Shown here piece by piece: positions 18,170-27,473 of a stretch of 64,000 nt of DNA. The stretch covers positions 248,001-312,000 of the forward strand of contig JBBEBR010000014.1 of NCBI GenBank assembly GCA_040882225.1. Direction: 5' to 3'. Source of the DNA: Gracilimonas sp040882225. GTDB taxonomy: Bacteria > Bacteroidota > Rhodothermia > Balneolales > Balneolaceae. A program made the translations under genes and the position numbers. Under the pieces are notes generated by a model. The model searched no databases. It saw only the letters and a list, made by a program, of their open reading frames with translations, and had not been told where the DNA came from. Every line of letters begins with the position of its first letter. The first letter of the stretch is position 1.

Positions 18170-18225
18170 TTACACAGATTACGGTGATTTCACTGATTTT
18201 ACAGAGACAACTGATGGCGTTGATT
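18161..18225 (+). repeat. GATCACTGATT repeat overlapping the dnaG stop codon
   Basis: Begins GATCACTGATTACACAG at the last two sense codons and stop of dnaG, then GGTGATTTCACTGATTT and similar short units. It matches the element at the end of tex (571-505, minus strand) in start sequence, unit type and position relative to the stop codon. Confidence 0.5.
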
Positions 18226-18239
18226 TGAATGGGGTGGCT

Positions 18240-18920
18240 TTAATTTTGGGTTAGGGCATAAATCAAAATATTGGCTCCCATTTGGAGGGCTTTTTGTCGG
18301 ATATCCGCGGGGTTATCGTGGATTTCAGCGTCGGCCCAGCCATCTCCTAAATTTGATTCCACAGAATAAAAAACTACCAACTTCCCGTCTCTGTAAATTC
18401 CATATCCTTTGGGTGCTTCATTATCGTGCTCATGAATTTTTGGCAACCCGCTGGAGAATTCAAAAACCTGGCTGTAAATAGAATGATTGAAAGGAAGCTC
18501 CACAAAATCTTCATCAGGAAAAACCTCTTTCATAGCCGGACGAATAAACTCATCTATACCATAATCATCATCTATATATAAAAAACCGCCGTTTTCGAGG
18601 TACTCCCTAAGGTTACGGACCTCCGCTGAGTTTAAGGTGATATTTCCATGGCCTGTTAAAAATAGAAAAGGGTAGGTGTGCAATTCTGCGCTGCCAAGGG
18701 AAACGTCCTTGTAAGAATCTGAGATATTGATTGGCACATTTTCTTTAGTGAAGCGGATCAGGTTTTGAAGCGCGGAAGGATCGTTATACCAATCACCGCC
18801 GCCTCTGTATTTTGCTCGTGCGATTTCAAATTCCCCGATAGACTGAGCATAGGCTTCGATTGGACTGCACAACAAAACAGATCCGAATAATACGTAGAGA
18901 ATGGTTTGGCGCATAAACAT
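18240..18920 (-). CDS. DUF4159 domain exported protein
   Basis: A 226-residue protein with a signal peptide (ends A-Y-A-Q near 26) and a DUF4159 fold: I-A-R-A-K-Y-R-G-G-G-D-W-Y near 33-45, F-L-F-L-T-G-H-G near 85, and L-R-E-Y-L-E-N-G-G-F-L-Y-I-D-D-D near 104-119, which resembles class-I glutamine-amidotransferase-like folds. The biochemical role of the family is not known. It stands alone between dnaG and a divergent outer-membrane gene. Confidence 0.8.
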   Translation of the reverse strand: MFMRQTILYVLFGSVLLCSPIEAYAQSIGEFEIARAKYRGGGDWYNDPSALQNLIRFTKENVPINISDSYKDVSLGSAELHTYPFLFLTGHGNITLNSAEVRNLREYLENGGFLYIDDDYGIDEFIRPAMKEVFPDEDFVELPFNHSIYSQVFEFSSGLPKIHEHDNEAPKGYGIYRDGKLVVFYSVESNLGDGWADAEIHDNPADIRQKALQMGANILIYALTQN

Positions 18921-18999
18921 TGCAGGAATAGTTATTTGATAAATTATTTACAGAAAATATAAGTACTATAGAAACCACATTTTAATAAGATACAATTTC

Positions 19000-20580
19000 G
19001 TGAAAAATTTCATCTTTCTCTTTTTTGTAATCACTTTTTCGGGAAACCTACTTGCTCAATCCGGTTCATATATACAGCACTCAGCTTTTCAGGAAGAAGC
19101 TTTTGAAACGGCTTACGAGTTGAGCGTACCTGATGACTTTTTGTTTTTAGTTGATGATGAAATACAACGGGTGAACTTCAATCCAGCCCGCGCGCTTTCG
19201 CACCCAAATGCTTTTGTTGCCAGCGGCATACGTGCAGGAAGGTATACTAACAAAAATATTTCAACCTTAGTACCTACTAATTCAGGGAAATGGTTTATCT
19301 CTTTAGGTGGAAATACAGAGTTCAATGAAAACGAGTATGGGAATTCAGAGTTGAGTGTAGATGCAACCACACAGACATCCGGTAATAGCACCACTTACAG
19401 AAATCAATATCTTTCTGATTCTGTAGAAGGGTTACAAAAAAGAAATACGAACAGGGCAGAGTTCAGGCTTCTGAAGGTTTTTGGTTCAACACCAGAAACA
19501 GCTGTTGCAGTCGGGATTTTTGGAGGATTCTATCAGGACACAGATAAAAAAGAAGAATTCAGACTATATACTCGCGGAGATAATTATGAAGTATTTAGGG
19601 AAGACACTTTATACAGAAGAAATAATACTACAAGAGCTGCTTTAGATGACAGATTTACTCAAAATGTAAATCAACAGGTTGTTGCGGGGCTCGAGTTCTA
19701 CAGATGGAATAATGGGAACGACAGCAAACACAGGTTGTTTGTGCAAAAAAACACCTACGAAGCATCCTTTATTTTAAAGAATCAAACAAACATAGAAGAA
19801 CTAAGAGAAGAAAGATGGATAAATTCTACAACAAACCGCACTACCATAGCTAATCATGATCAGGTGGATAATAGTGAGGCAGGACCGGTTCTTTTGAGGT
19901 ATGAAGGGTATAAAAATTTCAGGCTTAACTGGCTGGGAAAAGACTTTTTTTTCGCTAACGCCCAGGCACTGTATAGTTTTGGTGAATATGATGCGGACAT
20001 TTATCGAAGAAACAGAACAATTAATACAATCGATTCTGAAGATCCGATTATTAGTGAAGAAACAGCCGAAAATGAACTGATTAATGCTGAGGATAATTTT
20101 TATCGTGGACGAATTTCTTTAGGATATGCAATCACTTTAAAAGAGGATGATTTTACACTGTTTACCGGGTTCAACCCTTTCTACGAATACAGTGCGATTA
20201 GTACTTCAGTTTTAGAAAATTTTATCCAAATCAGAGAGGAAAATGGGAAACATTCCGGAGGAATTCTTGTGCCTTTATACGCTTCTTTTGCGCTCTCGGA
20301 TAATTTTAGCATTTGGGGCGGTTCCAATATAAGGGGGCAGTTCAATTATGATGAAGTGAAAAGGAAAGTATATCCTGAAATAAGCGATATCAGTCCATTA
20401 GCGCAGAATTATGTGGTTCCAGCTCAAAACAAATCTGTTATGAAAAGCTATTCTACCAACCAAGATTTGTATTTCGGATTTAAAGCAGACCATAAGTCGG
20501 GGATTAGTGCGATAACGAATTTTAGAGGAAGTCTTACAAGCTTAAATAACTGGTTTTTTACCCTTCGATACTCTTACTAA
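19000..20580 (+). CDS. Putative outer-membrane beta-barrel protein, unknown function
   Basis: A 526-residue protein started by GTG, with signal peptide (ends L-L-A-Q near 20), many alternating-hydrophobic strands, and a final strand ending T-L-R-Y-S-Y, typical of an outer-membrane barrel. I do not recognise a named family. Its stop overlaps by 4 nt the stop of the convergent DUF4249 gene. No export substrate or partner can be named. Confidence 0.65.
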   Translation: MKNFIFLFFVITFSGNLLAQSGSYIQHSAFQEEAFETAYELSVPDDFLFLVDDEIQRVNFNPARALSHPNAFVASGIRAGRYTNKNISTLVPTNSGKWFISLGGNTEFNENEYGNSELSVDATTQTSGNSTTYRNQYLSDSVEGLQKRNTNRAEFRLLKVFGSTPETAVAVGIFGGFYQDTDKKEEFRLYTRGDNYEVFREDTLYRRNNTTRAALDDRFTQNVNQQVVAGLEFYRWNNGNDSKHRLFVQKNTYEASFILKNQTNIEELREERWINSTTNRTTIANHDQVDNSEAGPVLLRYEGYKNFRLNWLGKDFFFANAQALYSFGEYDADIYRRNRTINTIDSEDPIISEETAENELINAEDNFYRGRISLGYAITLKEDDFTLFTGFNPFYEYSAISTSVLENFIQIREENGKHSGGILVPLYASFALSDNFSIWGGSNIRGQFNYDEVKRKVYPEISDISPLAQNYVVPAQNKSVMKSYSTNQDLYFGFKADHKSGISAITNFRGSLTSLNNWFFTLRYSY

Positions 20581-21482
20581 TTACGTTTCAGATAAATAGC
20601 CGCTGTATCGGTAGCTAAAGCACCAAACACGCCAATTCCGCCCTCGATATTATAAATTACATTTTGAATTTCTCCCGGAGAAAGAGAAGAACCTCCCAAC
20701 TGTACGGTTTGAGATCGTACAAAATCATATAGGTTGTCATCAATTGCGTTCGCCACCAAAAGGTTGTCCTCGAAATATGAAAACCCGCTCCAGGGATATT
20801 CAATCCTTACGGAGCCATCTTCATTTTTCACAAAACTACCTTCATTGATTATTCCCGTGCTGTTATTGGCAAAAAGTCCGAGATCTCGCGGATCTTTTCC
20901 CTTGCTTTCGAAAACTTCCTGATAAAACGGAGTGAGCATACTTTCTTTAGGGTTCAAGCCAAGGGCATTCAAAATAAATATGCTTTGGCGGTCAGGATAT
21001 TTACTGACGCCCAGGGTGATTTGAAGTCTTTCGGGGGATTGATAGACAATAGAATCGGGCAAATCAGGATGGATACTGAAAGTGTCGGGAACAGTGGTAT
21101 GGGCCATAATTGAGTCTTCGGTATCCGGAAATTGTATCCGTAGTTCATAAGTTCTCAAGGGTAGTACTTCATGTACATTACTGGTGGAATATCTTCCCTT
21201 GGATTCAAATCCAAAAGAATAAACAGTTTCAATTTCGCTAAAAGGCCCTGTGGAAAGAAGGCGAATTTCAACTTCAGCATTATTTACTCCATAACTGTCT
21301 TGCCCATAATTGAATTTCTCATCGGCGATTACCGTCTTAAAAAGGCTGACATTTGGGAGCGGCCGCCCGGCAACAAGATAAGCTTCAACGATAAATTGCT
21401 CCTCGTAGCTATCCTGCGCATAATCTTCACAAGATTGTAATGAAAGAAGGAGAATTTGAAATATGATCAGAGCGTATTTCAT
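20577..21482 (-). CDS. DUF4249 lipoprotein (pair B)
   Basis: A 301-residue lipoprotein. The signal ends in a lipobox-like L-S-L-Q-S-C, so Cys at ~18 is probably lipidated. Domain features of DUF4249 are E-E-Q-F-I-V-E-A-Y-L near 28, L-R-T-Y-E-L-R-I near 109 and the C-terminal Q-L-G-G-S-S-L-S-P-G-E-I-Q-N-V-I-Y-N-I (3' quarter). DUF4249 proteins accompany TonB-dependent receptors in Bacteroidota, perhaps as surface subunits. It follows its receptor gene after only 2 nt and is a clear paralogue of the 24109-25017 gene. Confidence 0.85.
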   Translation of the reverse strand: MKYALIIFQILLLSLQSCEDYAQDSYEEQFIVEAYLVAGRPLPNVSLFKTVIADEKFNYGQDSYGVNNAEVEIRLLSTGPFSEIETVYSFGFESKGRYSTSNVHEVLPLRTYELRIQFPDTEDSIMAHTTVPDTFSIHPDLPDSIVYQSPERLQITLGVSKYPDRQSIFILNALGLNPKESMLTPFYQEVFESKGKDPRDLGLFANNSTGIINEGSFVKNEDGSVRIEYPWSGFSYFEDNLLVANAIDDNLYDFVRSQTVQLGGSSLSPGEIQNVIYNIEGGIGVFGALATDTAAIYLKRN

Positions 21483-21484
21483 AC

Positions 21485-23743
21485 TTAGAAGTTTAATGTG
21501 AATGAAATTGAAGGAAGAAAAGGAAGCATATAAATTTCAGCCCGTTCGGCAGGGTTAGGTTTGAAATAATAGTTATAGAACCACACGTTTCTACGGGAAT
21601 AAACATTAATCAGTTGAAGCTGAAATTCAGAATCCACCCGGTTGAATAACTCTCCGCTGCGAGAGATTGATAAATCTAAGGTGTGATAGGCTGGCAGGCG
21701 TGAGGCATTAACTTTACCAACAGTAACTACATTACTTCTTTCGTTTGTCCAGGGTAAATCACTTATCAGGTACCGGCCTAAAGCTTCTGTATATGCTTGC
21801 CCGGAGGCATAACTGAAGGAAGCTCCCATTCTCCAGCGAGATGCAAATTGATAACTTGCGGTAACCTTTAGATCGTGACGGCGGTCATATTTTGGTGGAT
21901 AAAAGCGTGCTTCCCCATCAGATCCTGTATTAAAACCTGGAAATTTACGCCAGGTATTGCCCAGCGTGTATCCAATAAACCCTGACAATTTTCCGGCTTG
22001 TTTCTCGAAAAAAACTTCTAACCCATAAGCGTAACCTTCCCCGGTTCGAAATAAATCTTCATATGCCAATCCCGATACATCCGGAATAAAAGGATCCAGT
22101 TCAAAAAGATCCGACATCGTTCGATAGTACGTTTCAATGTTGAAATTGTATCCTTCGAAGGGGATGGTATTAACGCTAAAAACAACCTGATTTCCTGAAG
22201 AGGGCGGAACGCCTTCAGCTGCAGAAAGCCAAACATCAAAGCCGGAAAAAGCCTCATTAGAATTGAGGGTCAAGAACTGATTGTAATGCCCAAAAGATGC
22301 TAATAATCTAAAGCGTTTGGCAGGAATAAATTCAAAAGACCACCTCGGCTCTAAACGGATATAATCTCCATTTGAATGGTAGTTGAATCTTAGCCCGGGT
22401 GTGATTCTCCACTTCTTCGAAGGCATCCATTCGTTTTGCATATAAACGGATGCATATTTGCTCTCAAGGCGATTTGCAAAATTATCCGTTCCATATAAAT
22501 TGTCCTGTAATTTCAGGGAGGAAATCCCCGCCCAAACTCCCATTGATAAATACTGGTTATGCTTTGCGGCATATTCGAGATTCCATTTTGCCGAATAATC
22601 CTCGATATGATTTTCCCTTTCAAAATTTGTACCGGTAAGGTGGAATTCAGATTGGTTAAAATATTGAGCCGCTGAAATTGAAAAATCGAAAAAAGCTTTA
22701 TCAGAGAATGTGTGTTTCCAGTTACTGCTCAGGATTTGATTGCCATAATCGAGGTGAAATTCAGCGTAATCTTCAAAAGGAAATCGCACCTGATCTTTAC
22801 CCGAATAAAAAGCCAGGGAGAATTCGTCTTTTGTTGAAGGCTCGAAGCTGATTCTTCCATTTACATCAAGAAAGTAAAATTCATTGGGAATGCTGTCGTT
22901 TTCCTTCCGGAGCATTTTAAGCAGCGGGTCCAGAGTTGAATGCCTTGCCGCAAGCATCCAGGAACCATTTTTGAAAGGGCCGTCAAGAGCGATTCGTGAA
23001 GCCAGAAAGCCAGCGGTAATGCTACCCGATGCTTTTTCTGCGTTTCCTTTTTTGTTGTTGATGAGAAGCACAGAACCAAGCCGGCCGCCATATTCTGCGG
23101 GATATCCGCCTTTATATAACCGCACATTTTCGATGGCATCGGGATTGAAAGTGGAAAGAAATCCAAAAAAATGATGGGGATTATAAATCGGGGTATTATC
23201 AAATAAAATCAGTGTTTGATCTGGACTTCCGCCACGAATATACAGCCCACTCGAAAAATCGGAAGAAGCTTTTATGCCCGGCAGCAGCTGAACAGCTCGA
23301 AACACATCCGACTCTACAACCGCAGGCAGGTTTAGGATGAAAGCAATGCTAACCTCAACCATTTCTATTTCATTTTGCCTTTTCCGGCCAGCCTGAGATT
23401 GAACTACAATATCTTCGAGTTCCAGGTTTTGCGGGATTAGTTCAATCTCCAGCGTACGTTTTTCTCCTTTATTCAGATTTATAACTATTCTGAATTCTTC
23501 GTACCCGATATAGGTGAAGACCAACGTGTCAACTCCCGGGTTTATATTTTGAATAGTGAAATATCCCCGTATATCGGAAGAAGTTCCTTTCTTGGTATTT
23601 TGGAATGCGATATTTGCGCTAATAAGGCTGTCACCGGTTTTCGCATCTGTGATATATCCATCTAAACTGGCATTATTTTGGGCCTTACTAAATCCTGAAA
23701 ACATAAGGACGACAACAACTGAGTACAGAAGATTTCGAATCAT
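21485..23743 (-). CDS. TonB-dependent receptor with carboxypeptidase-like regulatory domain (pair B)
   Basis: A 752-residue outer-membrane receptor: signal peptide ending F-S-K-A-Q near 22, a carboxypeptidase-regulatory-like (CarbopepD_reg_2) domain to ~110, a plug domain (about 125-230, with G-L-Y-I-R-G-G-S-P-D-Q-T-L-I-L-F-D and Y-K-G-G-Y-P-A-E-Y-G-G-R-L-G-S), and a C-terminal barrel ending in F-T-L-N-F. The lack of an iron-siderophore hallmark and the DUF4249 partner suggest uptake of an oligomer or other nutrient of unknown kind. It is paralogous to 25023-27287 across its full length. Confidence 0.92.
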   Translation of the reverse strand: MIRNLLYSVVVVLMFSGFSKAQNNASLDGYITDAKTGDSLISANIAFQNTKKGTSSDIRGYFTIQNINPGVDTLVFTYIGYEEFRIVINLNKGEKRTLEIELIPQNLELEDIVVQSQAGRKRQNEIEMVEVSIAFILNLPAVVESDVFRAVQLLPGIKASSDFSSGLYIRGGSPDQTLILFDNTPIYNPHHFFGFLSTFNPDAIENVRLYKGGYPAEYGGRLGSVLLINNKKGNAEKASGSITAGFLASRIALDGPFKNGSWMLAARHSTLDPLLKMLRKENDSIPNEFYFLDVNGRISFEPSTKDEFSLAFYSGKDQVRFPFEDYAEFHLDYGNQILSSNWKHTFSDKAFFDFSISAAQYFNQSEFHLTGTNFERENHIEDYSAKWNLEYAAKHNQYLSMGVWAGISSLKLQDNLYGTDNFANRLESKYASVYMQNEWMPSKKWRITPGLRFNYHSNGDYIRLEPRWSFEFIPAKRFRLLASFGHYNQFLTLNSNEAFSGFDVWLSAAEGVPPSSGNQVVFSVNTIPFEGYNFNIETYYRTMSDLFELDPFIPDVSGLAYEDLFRTGEGYAYGLEVFFEKQAGKLSGFIGYTLGNTWRKFPGFNTGSDGEARFYPPKYDRRHDLKVTASYQFASRWRMGASFSYASGQAYTEALGRYLISDLPWTNERSNVVTVGKVNASRLPAYHTLDLSISRSGELFNRVDSEFQLQLINVYSRRNVWFYNYYFKPNPAERAEIYMLPFLPSISFTLNF

Positions 23744-24108
23744 ATATGGGCAATAAAAATTCTAAATAATGATGCTTGAAAACGATTAAACCCAATTCGC
23801 TTTAGAGGATTTAAGCTTTGTTAGCTTCATTAAAACAACAAATATGCCAAGCTATAGGGGGAGGAGATTTTTATAATTTTTATGATTGAGGAACCATAAT
23901 ACTTCATACAACCCACGAGCGGGAAATTGAAGTATCTCTAATTATTTATCCCGTAATTCATTTCTGATTTTGGATGCGCTGAATTTTTTAACTCTTAACC
24001 TGTGCAGTAGTAGAGAATGTGCACAAGAGAGTTTTGAACCATGTAACATTAGTACTCAAAGAAACAGCCAATAGATAAGGGCATGAATCCGATTACAACC
24101 AGTAGATT
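23744..24108. other. Intergenic region between the two receptor pairs
   Basis: 365 bp without a plausible coding frame. It should hold the terminator of the upstream pair A and the promoter of pair B on the minus strand. I see no clear hairpin with T-tract, no repeat of the families found elsewhere and no riboswitch-like structure. Confidence 0.4.
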
Positions 24109-25017
24109 TTACGGGTTAATCGGGCGTTTCACATAGGTAGTTACGGTATCGGAGGCTATAGCGCCAAAAACTCCAACCGCTCCCCGGATATTGTGAATTA
24201 CATTTTGAATTTCGCCAGGCGAGAGGGAAGAACCACCTAACTGAACAGATTGTGAACGCACATAATCGTACACATTATCGTCAATGGTATTTGCCACCAA
24301 AAGATTGTCTCCAAAAAAAGAAAAGCCAATCCACGGGTATTTTATAGTGAAGGAACCATCGGGGTTAATCTCAAAATTACCTTCGTTAATTATCCCCGAA
24401 TTATTATTGGCGAGCAGTATTAAATCATCGGGAGTTCCATCACTATCCTCGAAAAAACCATAGTAAAAAGGAGTAAGATTTTCGATTGTGGGAGAAAGGC
24501 TGATCGAATTGAAAATAAATATGTTTTGTCTGCCGGGATAAAAACTTTCACTCACCGTAATTTCAAGCTGGACGCTTCCCTGGTAAACAACAGAATCTTG
24601 CACGCCCTCCATTATTTGAAATGTTTCGGGAACGATGGTCTGAGCAGAAATTTCTTCGTCAGAATTCGGAAAAGTGATATATAACTCATAAGTACGCAGT
24701 GGCTGTACGAAGTGAGAAATAGTGGAACTATATCGCCCTGGATTTGTGATGGTGTAAGGAAATACTTGCTCAACCTCGTTCGGGTTTTCATCACTCATTA
24801 AACGAATCTCTACGACGGCGTCTTCTACAGCTACATCTTCAAAAGTATAAAAAGCGTTTGCAGGGGCGGTAGTTGAAATATTGATTCCGGGAAGTTCACG
24901 CCCCTCAATGAGGTAAGATTCCACCACGTAAAGCTCTTCGTAATCATCCTGTGGATAAACATCACAAGAAACAATAACGGTACAAAAAAGGAGCAGGTTT
25001 ATTAAAAAGGTTCTCAT
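24109..25017 (-). CDS. DUF4249 lipoprotein (pair A)
   Basis: A 302-residue lipoprotein, signal followed by V-S-C (Cys ~18). It is a paralogue of the gene at 20577-21482: shared blocks include E-S-Y-L/E-A-Y-L near 30, L-R-T-Y-E-L-Y-I, F-E-I-N-P-D-G-S near 215, and Q-S-V-Q-L-G-G-S-S-L-S-P-G-E-I-Q-N-V-I. It follows the receptor gene after 5 nt on the same strand, so the two are surely co-transcribed. The substrate is unknown. Confidence 0.85.
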   Translation of the reverse strand: MRTFLINLLLFCTVIVSCDVYPQDDYEELYVVESYLIEGRELPGINISTTAPANAFYTFEDVAVEDAVVEIRLMSDENPNEVEQVFPYTITNPGRYSSTISHFVQPLRTYELYITFPNSDEEISAQTIVPETFQIMEGVQDSVVYQGSVQLEITVSESFYPGRQNIFIFNSISLSPTIENLTPFYYGFFEDSDGTPDDLILLANNNSGIINEGNFEINPDGSFTIKYPWIGFSFFGDNLLVANTIDDNVYDYVRSQSVQLGGSSLSPGEIQNVIHNIRGAVGVFGAIASDTVTTYVKRPINP

Positions 25018-25022
25018 AATGC

Positions 25023-27287
25023 TTAGAAATTTACGGTATAAGAAATTGAGGGTAAGAGAGGCAGCATGTTTACTTCGCTTCGTTCAACCGGATTGGCGTC
25101 AAAATCAAAGCTGTAGAACCAGACATTTCTGCGGGAATACAAGTTGATGATCTGAAGCTGAAGTTCGGCATCTCCAATATTGAAAAAACGGCCTTCTCTG
25201 GAAAAGGAAATATCGAAACGATGATAGGCAGGCAATCGGGAAGCGTTGACTTTACCAACCGTAAAAACGTGCTGCCGGCCATTGCTCCAGGGTAAATTAG
25301 TGGTCGTGTATCTGCCTAAAACCTGGGTATAAGCCTGTCCGCTTGCGAAACTGAAGGATGCCGTCGCTTTCCACCGTCTGTTAAACCTGTAGCTGTTTAC
25401 GAAATTAATGTCGTGCCGACGGTCGTATTTTGGAGGATAAAACCGTGCTGTTTTCTCACCATCATTCACTTCGAGATTATATCCGGGAAATTTTCGCCAG
25501 GTATAACCAAGTGTATAGCCAATAAATCCGGTATATCTGCCTGCACGTTTTTCAAAAAAAACTTCCAATCCATAGGCGGAACCTTCCCCAATGCGGAAGA
25601 GGTCGGCATAGGCTAATCCGGCTATATCAGGCAAAAAAGGATCCAGTTCAAAAAGGTCATTCATGGTTCGGTAATAAACTTCAATATCTAAACCATAATC
25701 CTTGAAGGGAATGGTTTTAGCGCCTACTACGAACTGATCGCCATAGGCCGGGGAAACTCCTTTGGCTGAAGTAAGCCAAACATCATTCCCGGAAAAAGCT
25801 TCATTTGAAATAAGTGTGAGAAACTGATTATAACGGCCATAGGCGGTTTGCAAGCGAATACGTGCATTTGGTATGAATTCGAAAGCAAGCCGTGGTTCGA
25901 GCTTGAAATATTCACCATCAGAAAAATAATTAAAACGCAGACCCGGAGTAATTTTCCATTTTTCGGAAGGGCGCCAGTCATCCTGTACATAAACGGATGC
26001 GTATCGGTTATGAATGCGGCTCCCAAAGGTGTCTTCATCATCAAAACGGTCGTTAACTTTAAGAGTGGTAACGCCCGTCCAAATTCCGGCGGAAAACTCG
26101 TGGTTGTTACCGGTGATATATTCAAGATCCCATTTAGCGGAGAAATCGTAGATGTTATTTGCCCGCTCAAAAGTTGTGCCCGCAAATTCCAGTTTTGGAA
26201 AGTTGAAGTATCGTGAACCGGTTACCACAAAATTTGTGAATAAATTCTCCGAAAAAATATGTGTCCAGTTGCCACTCAATGTTTGATTTCCATAATCGAG
26301 ATCGAATTGAGCGTCATCACCAAAAGGGAATAAAACTTTATCTTTGCCGGCGTAAAATGCGAGGGAGAATCTGTCATTTTGAGAAGCGTCAAAATTTACC
26401 TTGCCATTAAAATCATAGAAATAGAATTCTTCGGGAATGCCCTCATTATTCATTCGCAGTGCAGCGAGTAAGGGTTCCAGCGTGGAACGCCGGGCGGCCA
26501 ACATCCAGGAACCTTTGCTGTAAGGGCCTTCCACAGAAACCCGTGAAGCTAATAATCCCGCGGTTACCGAACCCGAGGCCTGATTGCGGTTTCCGTCCTT
26601 GTTGTAAATGGTGAGAACCGATCCAAGCCGGCCCCCAAATTCAGCGGGATATCCGCCCTTATATAAACGGACATCTTTGATGGCATCGGGATTAAAAGTG
26701 GAGAAAAAGCCAAAGAAATGGCTCGGGTTATAGACGGTGGTTCTGTCTAACAAAATCAGGGTTTGATCCGGGCTTCCTCCACGGATGTATAATCCGCTTG
26801 AAAAATCGGAAGCGGCTTTAACACCGGGCAAAAGCTGAACGGAGCGGAAAACATCAGCTTCAAAAACGGAAGGGAGGTCTTTGATGAGTTCTGTGTTTAC
26901 CTGTGCGGTTCCAATATTTCGTTGTTCTTCTTCCTCGGCCCGGGAGCGGACTTCAATTTCATCGAGCTGAAGATTTTTGGAAACTAATTCTACATCCAGT
27001 CGAAGATTTTCTCCGGCTTCAAGAGTGATTTCTTCCCTGAATAATTCGTAGCCGATATAGGAGCATAGCAATGTGTACGTTCCCGGCGTGATGTTGGTGA
27101 TGGAGTAGTATCCCAATGTGTTTGAAGCAGTGCCTTTGTTGTTTTCCTGAAGGGCAATATTGGCACTGATTAACGTTTCGCCGGTTTCCGCATCTTTGAT
27201 ATAACCACTCACAGAAGAATTTTGGGCAAGCGCGGAAATTGAAGCGAAAAGGACGATTGAAAGAGAAATAACTAAAATGCGAGTCAT
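25023..27287 (-). CDS. TonB-dependent receptor with carboxypeptidase-like regulatory domain (pair A)
   Basis: A receptor of 754 residues from the ATG at 27287 (765 if the upstream ATG at 27320 is used). I prefer 27287 because the signal peptide M-T-R-I-L-V-I-S-L then aligns with that of the paralogous receptor; AAAAGAG before 27320 keeps the longer form possible. Domains: regulatory-like domain to ~115, plug (D-F-S-S-G-L-Y-I-R-G-G-S-P-D-Q and Y-K-G-G-Y-P-A-E-F-G-G-R-L-G-S), and a 22-strand-type barrel ending S-Y-T-V-N-F. With its DUF4249 partner it forms the first of two tandem pairs on this strand. Confidence 0.92.
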   Translation of the reverse strand: MTRILVISLSIVLFASISALAQNSSVSGYIKDAETGETLISANIALQENNKGTASNTLGYYSITNITPGTYTLLCSYIGYELFREEITLEAGENLRLDVELVSKNLQLDEIEVRSRAEEEEQRNIGTAQVNTELIKDLPSVFEADVFRSVQLLPGVKAASDFSSGLYIRGGSPDQTLILLDRTTVYNPSHFFGFFSTFNPDAIKDVRLYKGGYPAEFGGRLGSVLTIYNKDGNRNQASGSVTAGLLASRVSVEGPYSKGSWMLAARRSTLEPLLAALRMNNEGIPEEFYFYDFNGKVNFDASQNDRFSLAFYAGKDKVLFPFGDDAQFDLDYGNQTLSGNWTHIFSENLFTNFVVTGSRYFNFPKLEFAGTTFERANNIYDFSAKWDLEYITGNNHEFSAGIWTGVTTLKVNDRFDDEDTFGSRIHNRYASVYVQDDWRPSEKWKITPGLRFNYFSDGEYFKLEPRLAFEFIPNARIRLQTAYGRYNQFLTLISNEAFSGNDVWLTSAKGVSPAYGDQFVVGAKTIPFKDYGLDIEVYYRTMNDLFELDPFLPDIAGLAYADLFRIGEGSAYGLEVFFEKRAGRYTGFIGYTLGYTWRKFPGYNLEVNDGEKTARFYPPKYDRRHDINFVNSYRFNRRWKATASFSFASGQAYTQVLGRYTTTNLPWSNGRQHVFTVGKVNASRLPAYHRFDISFSREGRFFNIGDAELQLQIINLYSRRNVWFYSFDFDANPVERSEVNMLPLLPSISYTVNF

Positions 27288-27473
27288 GTTTTGAATAATC
27301 TTCTGATAAATTGAGCGCATCTCTTTTGCTTCTAAGTTAGATGTAAATTAGATAGCATGTTTGAAGGAAATAAGAATGTATCTTGGTTTTTTTGAGGGGT
27401 GATATTTCCTAAAGAAGAATAATGTCTTCTAAGAACCTTCTATCTTTGCTAAACGTTTGTATAAAGTGGCCAC

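Noticed and set aside
27441..27448. Perfect TATCTTTG promoter box on the + strand
   Set aside because: No + strand gene follows for 1 kb; the 8-mer is expected about this often by chance.
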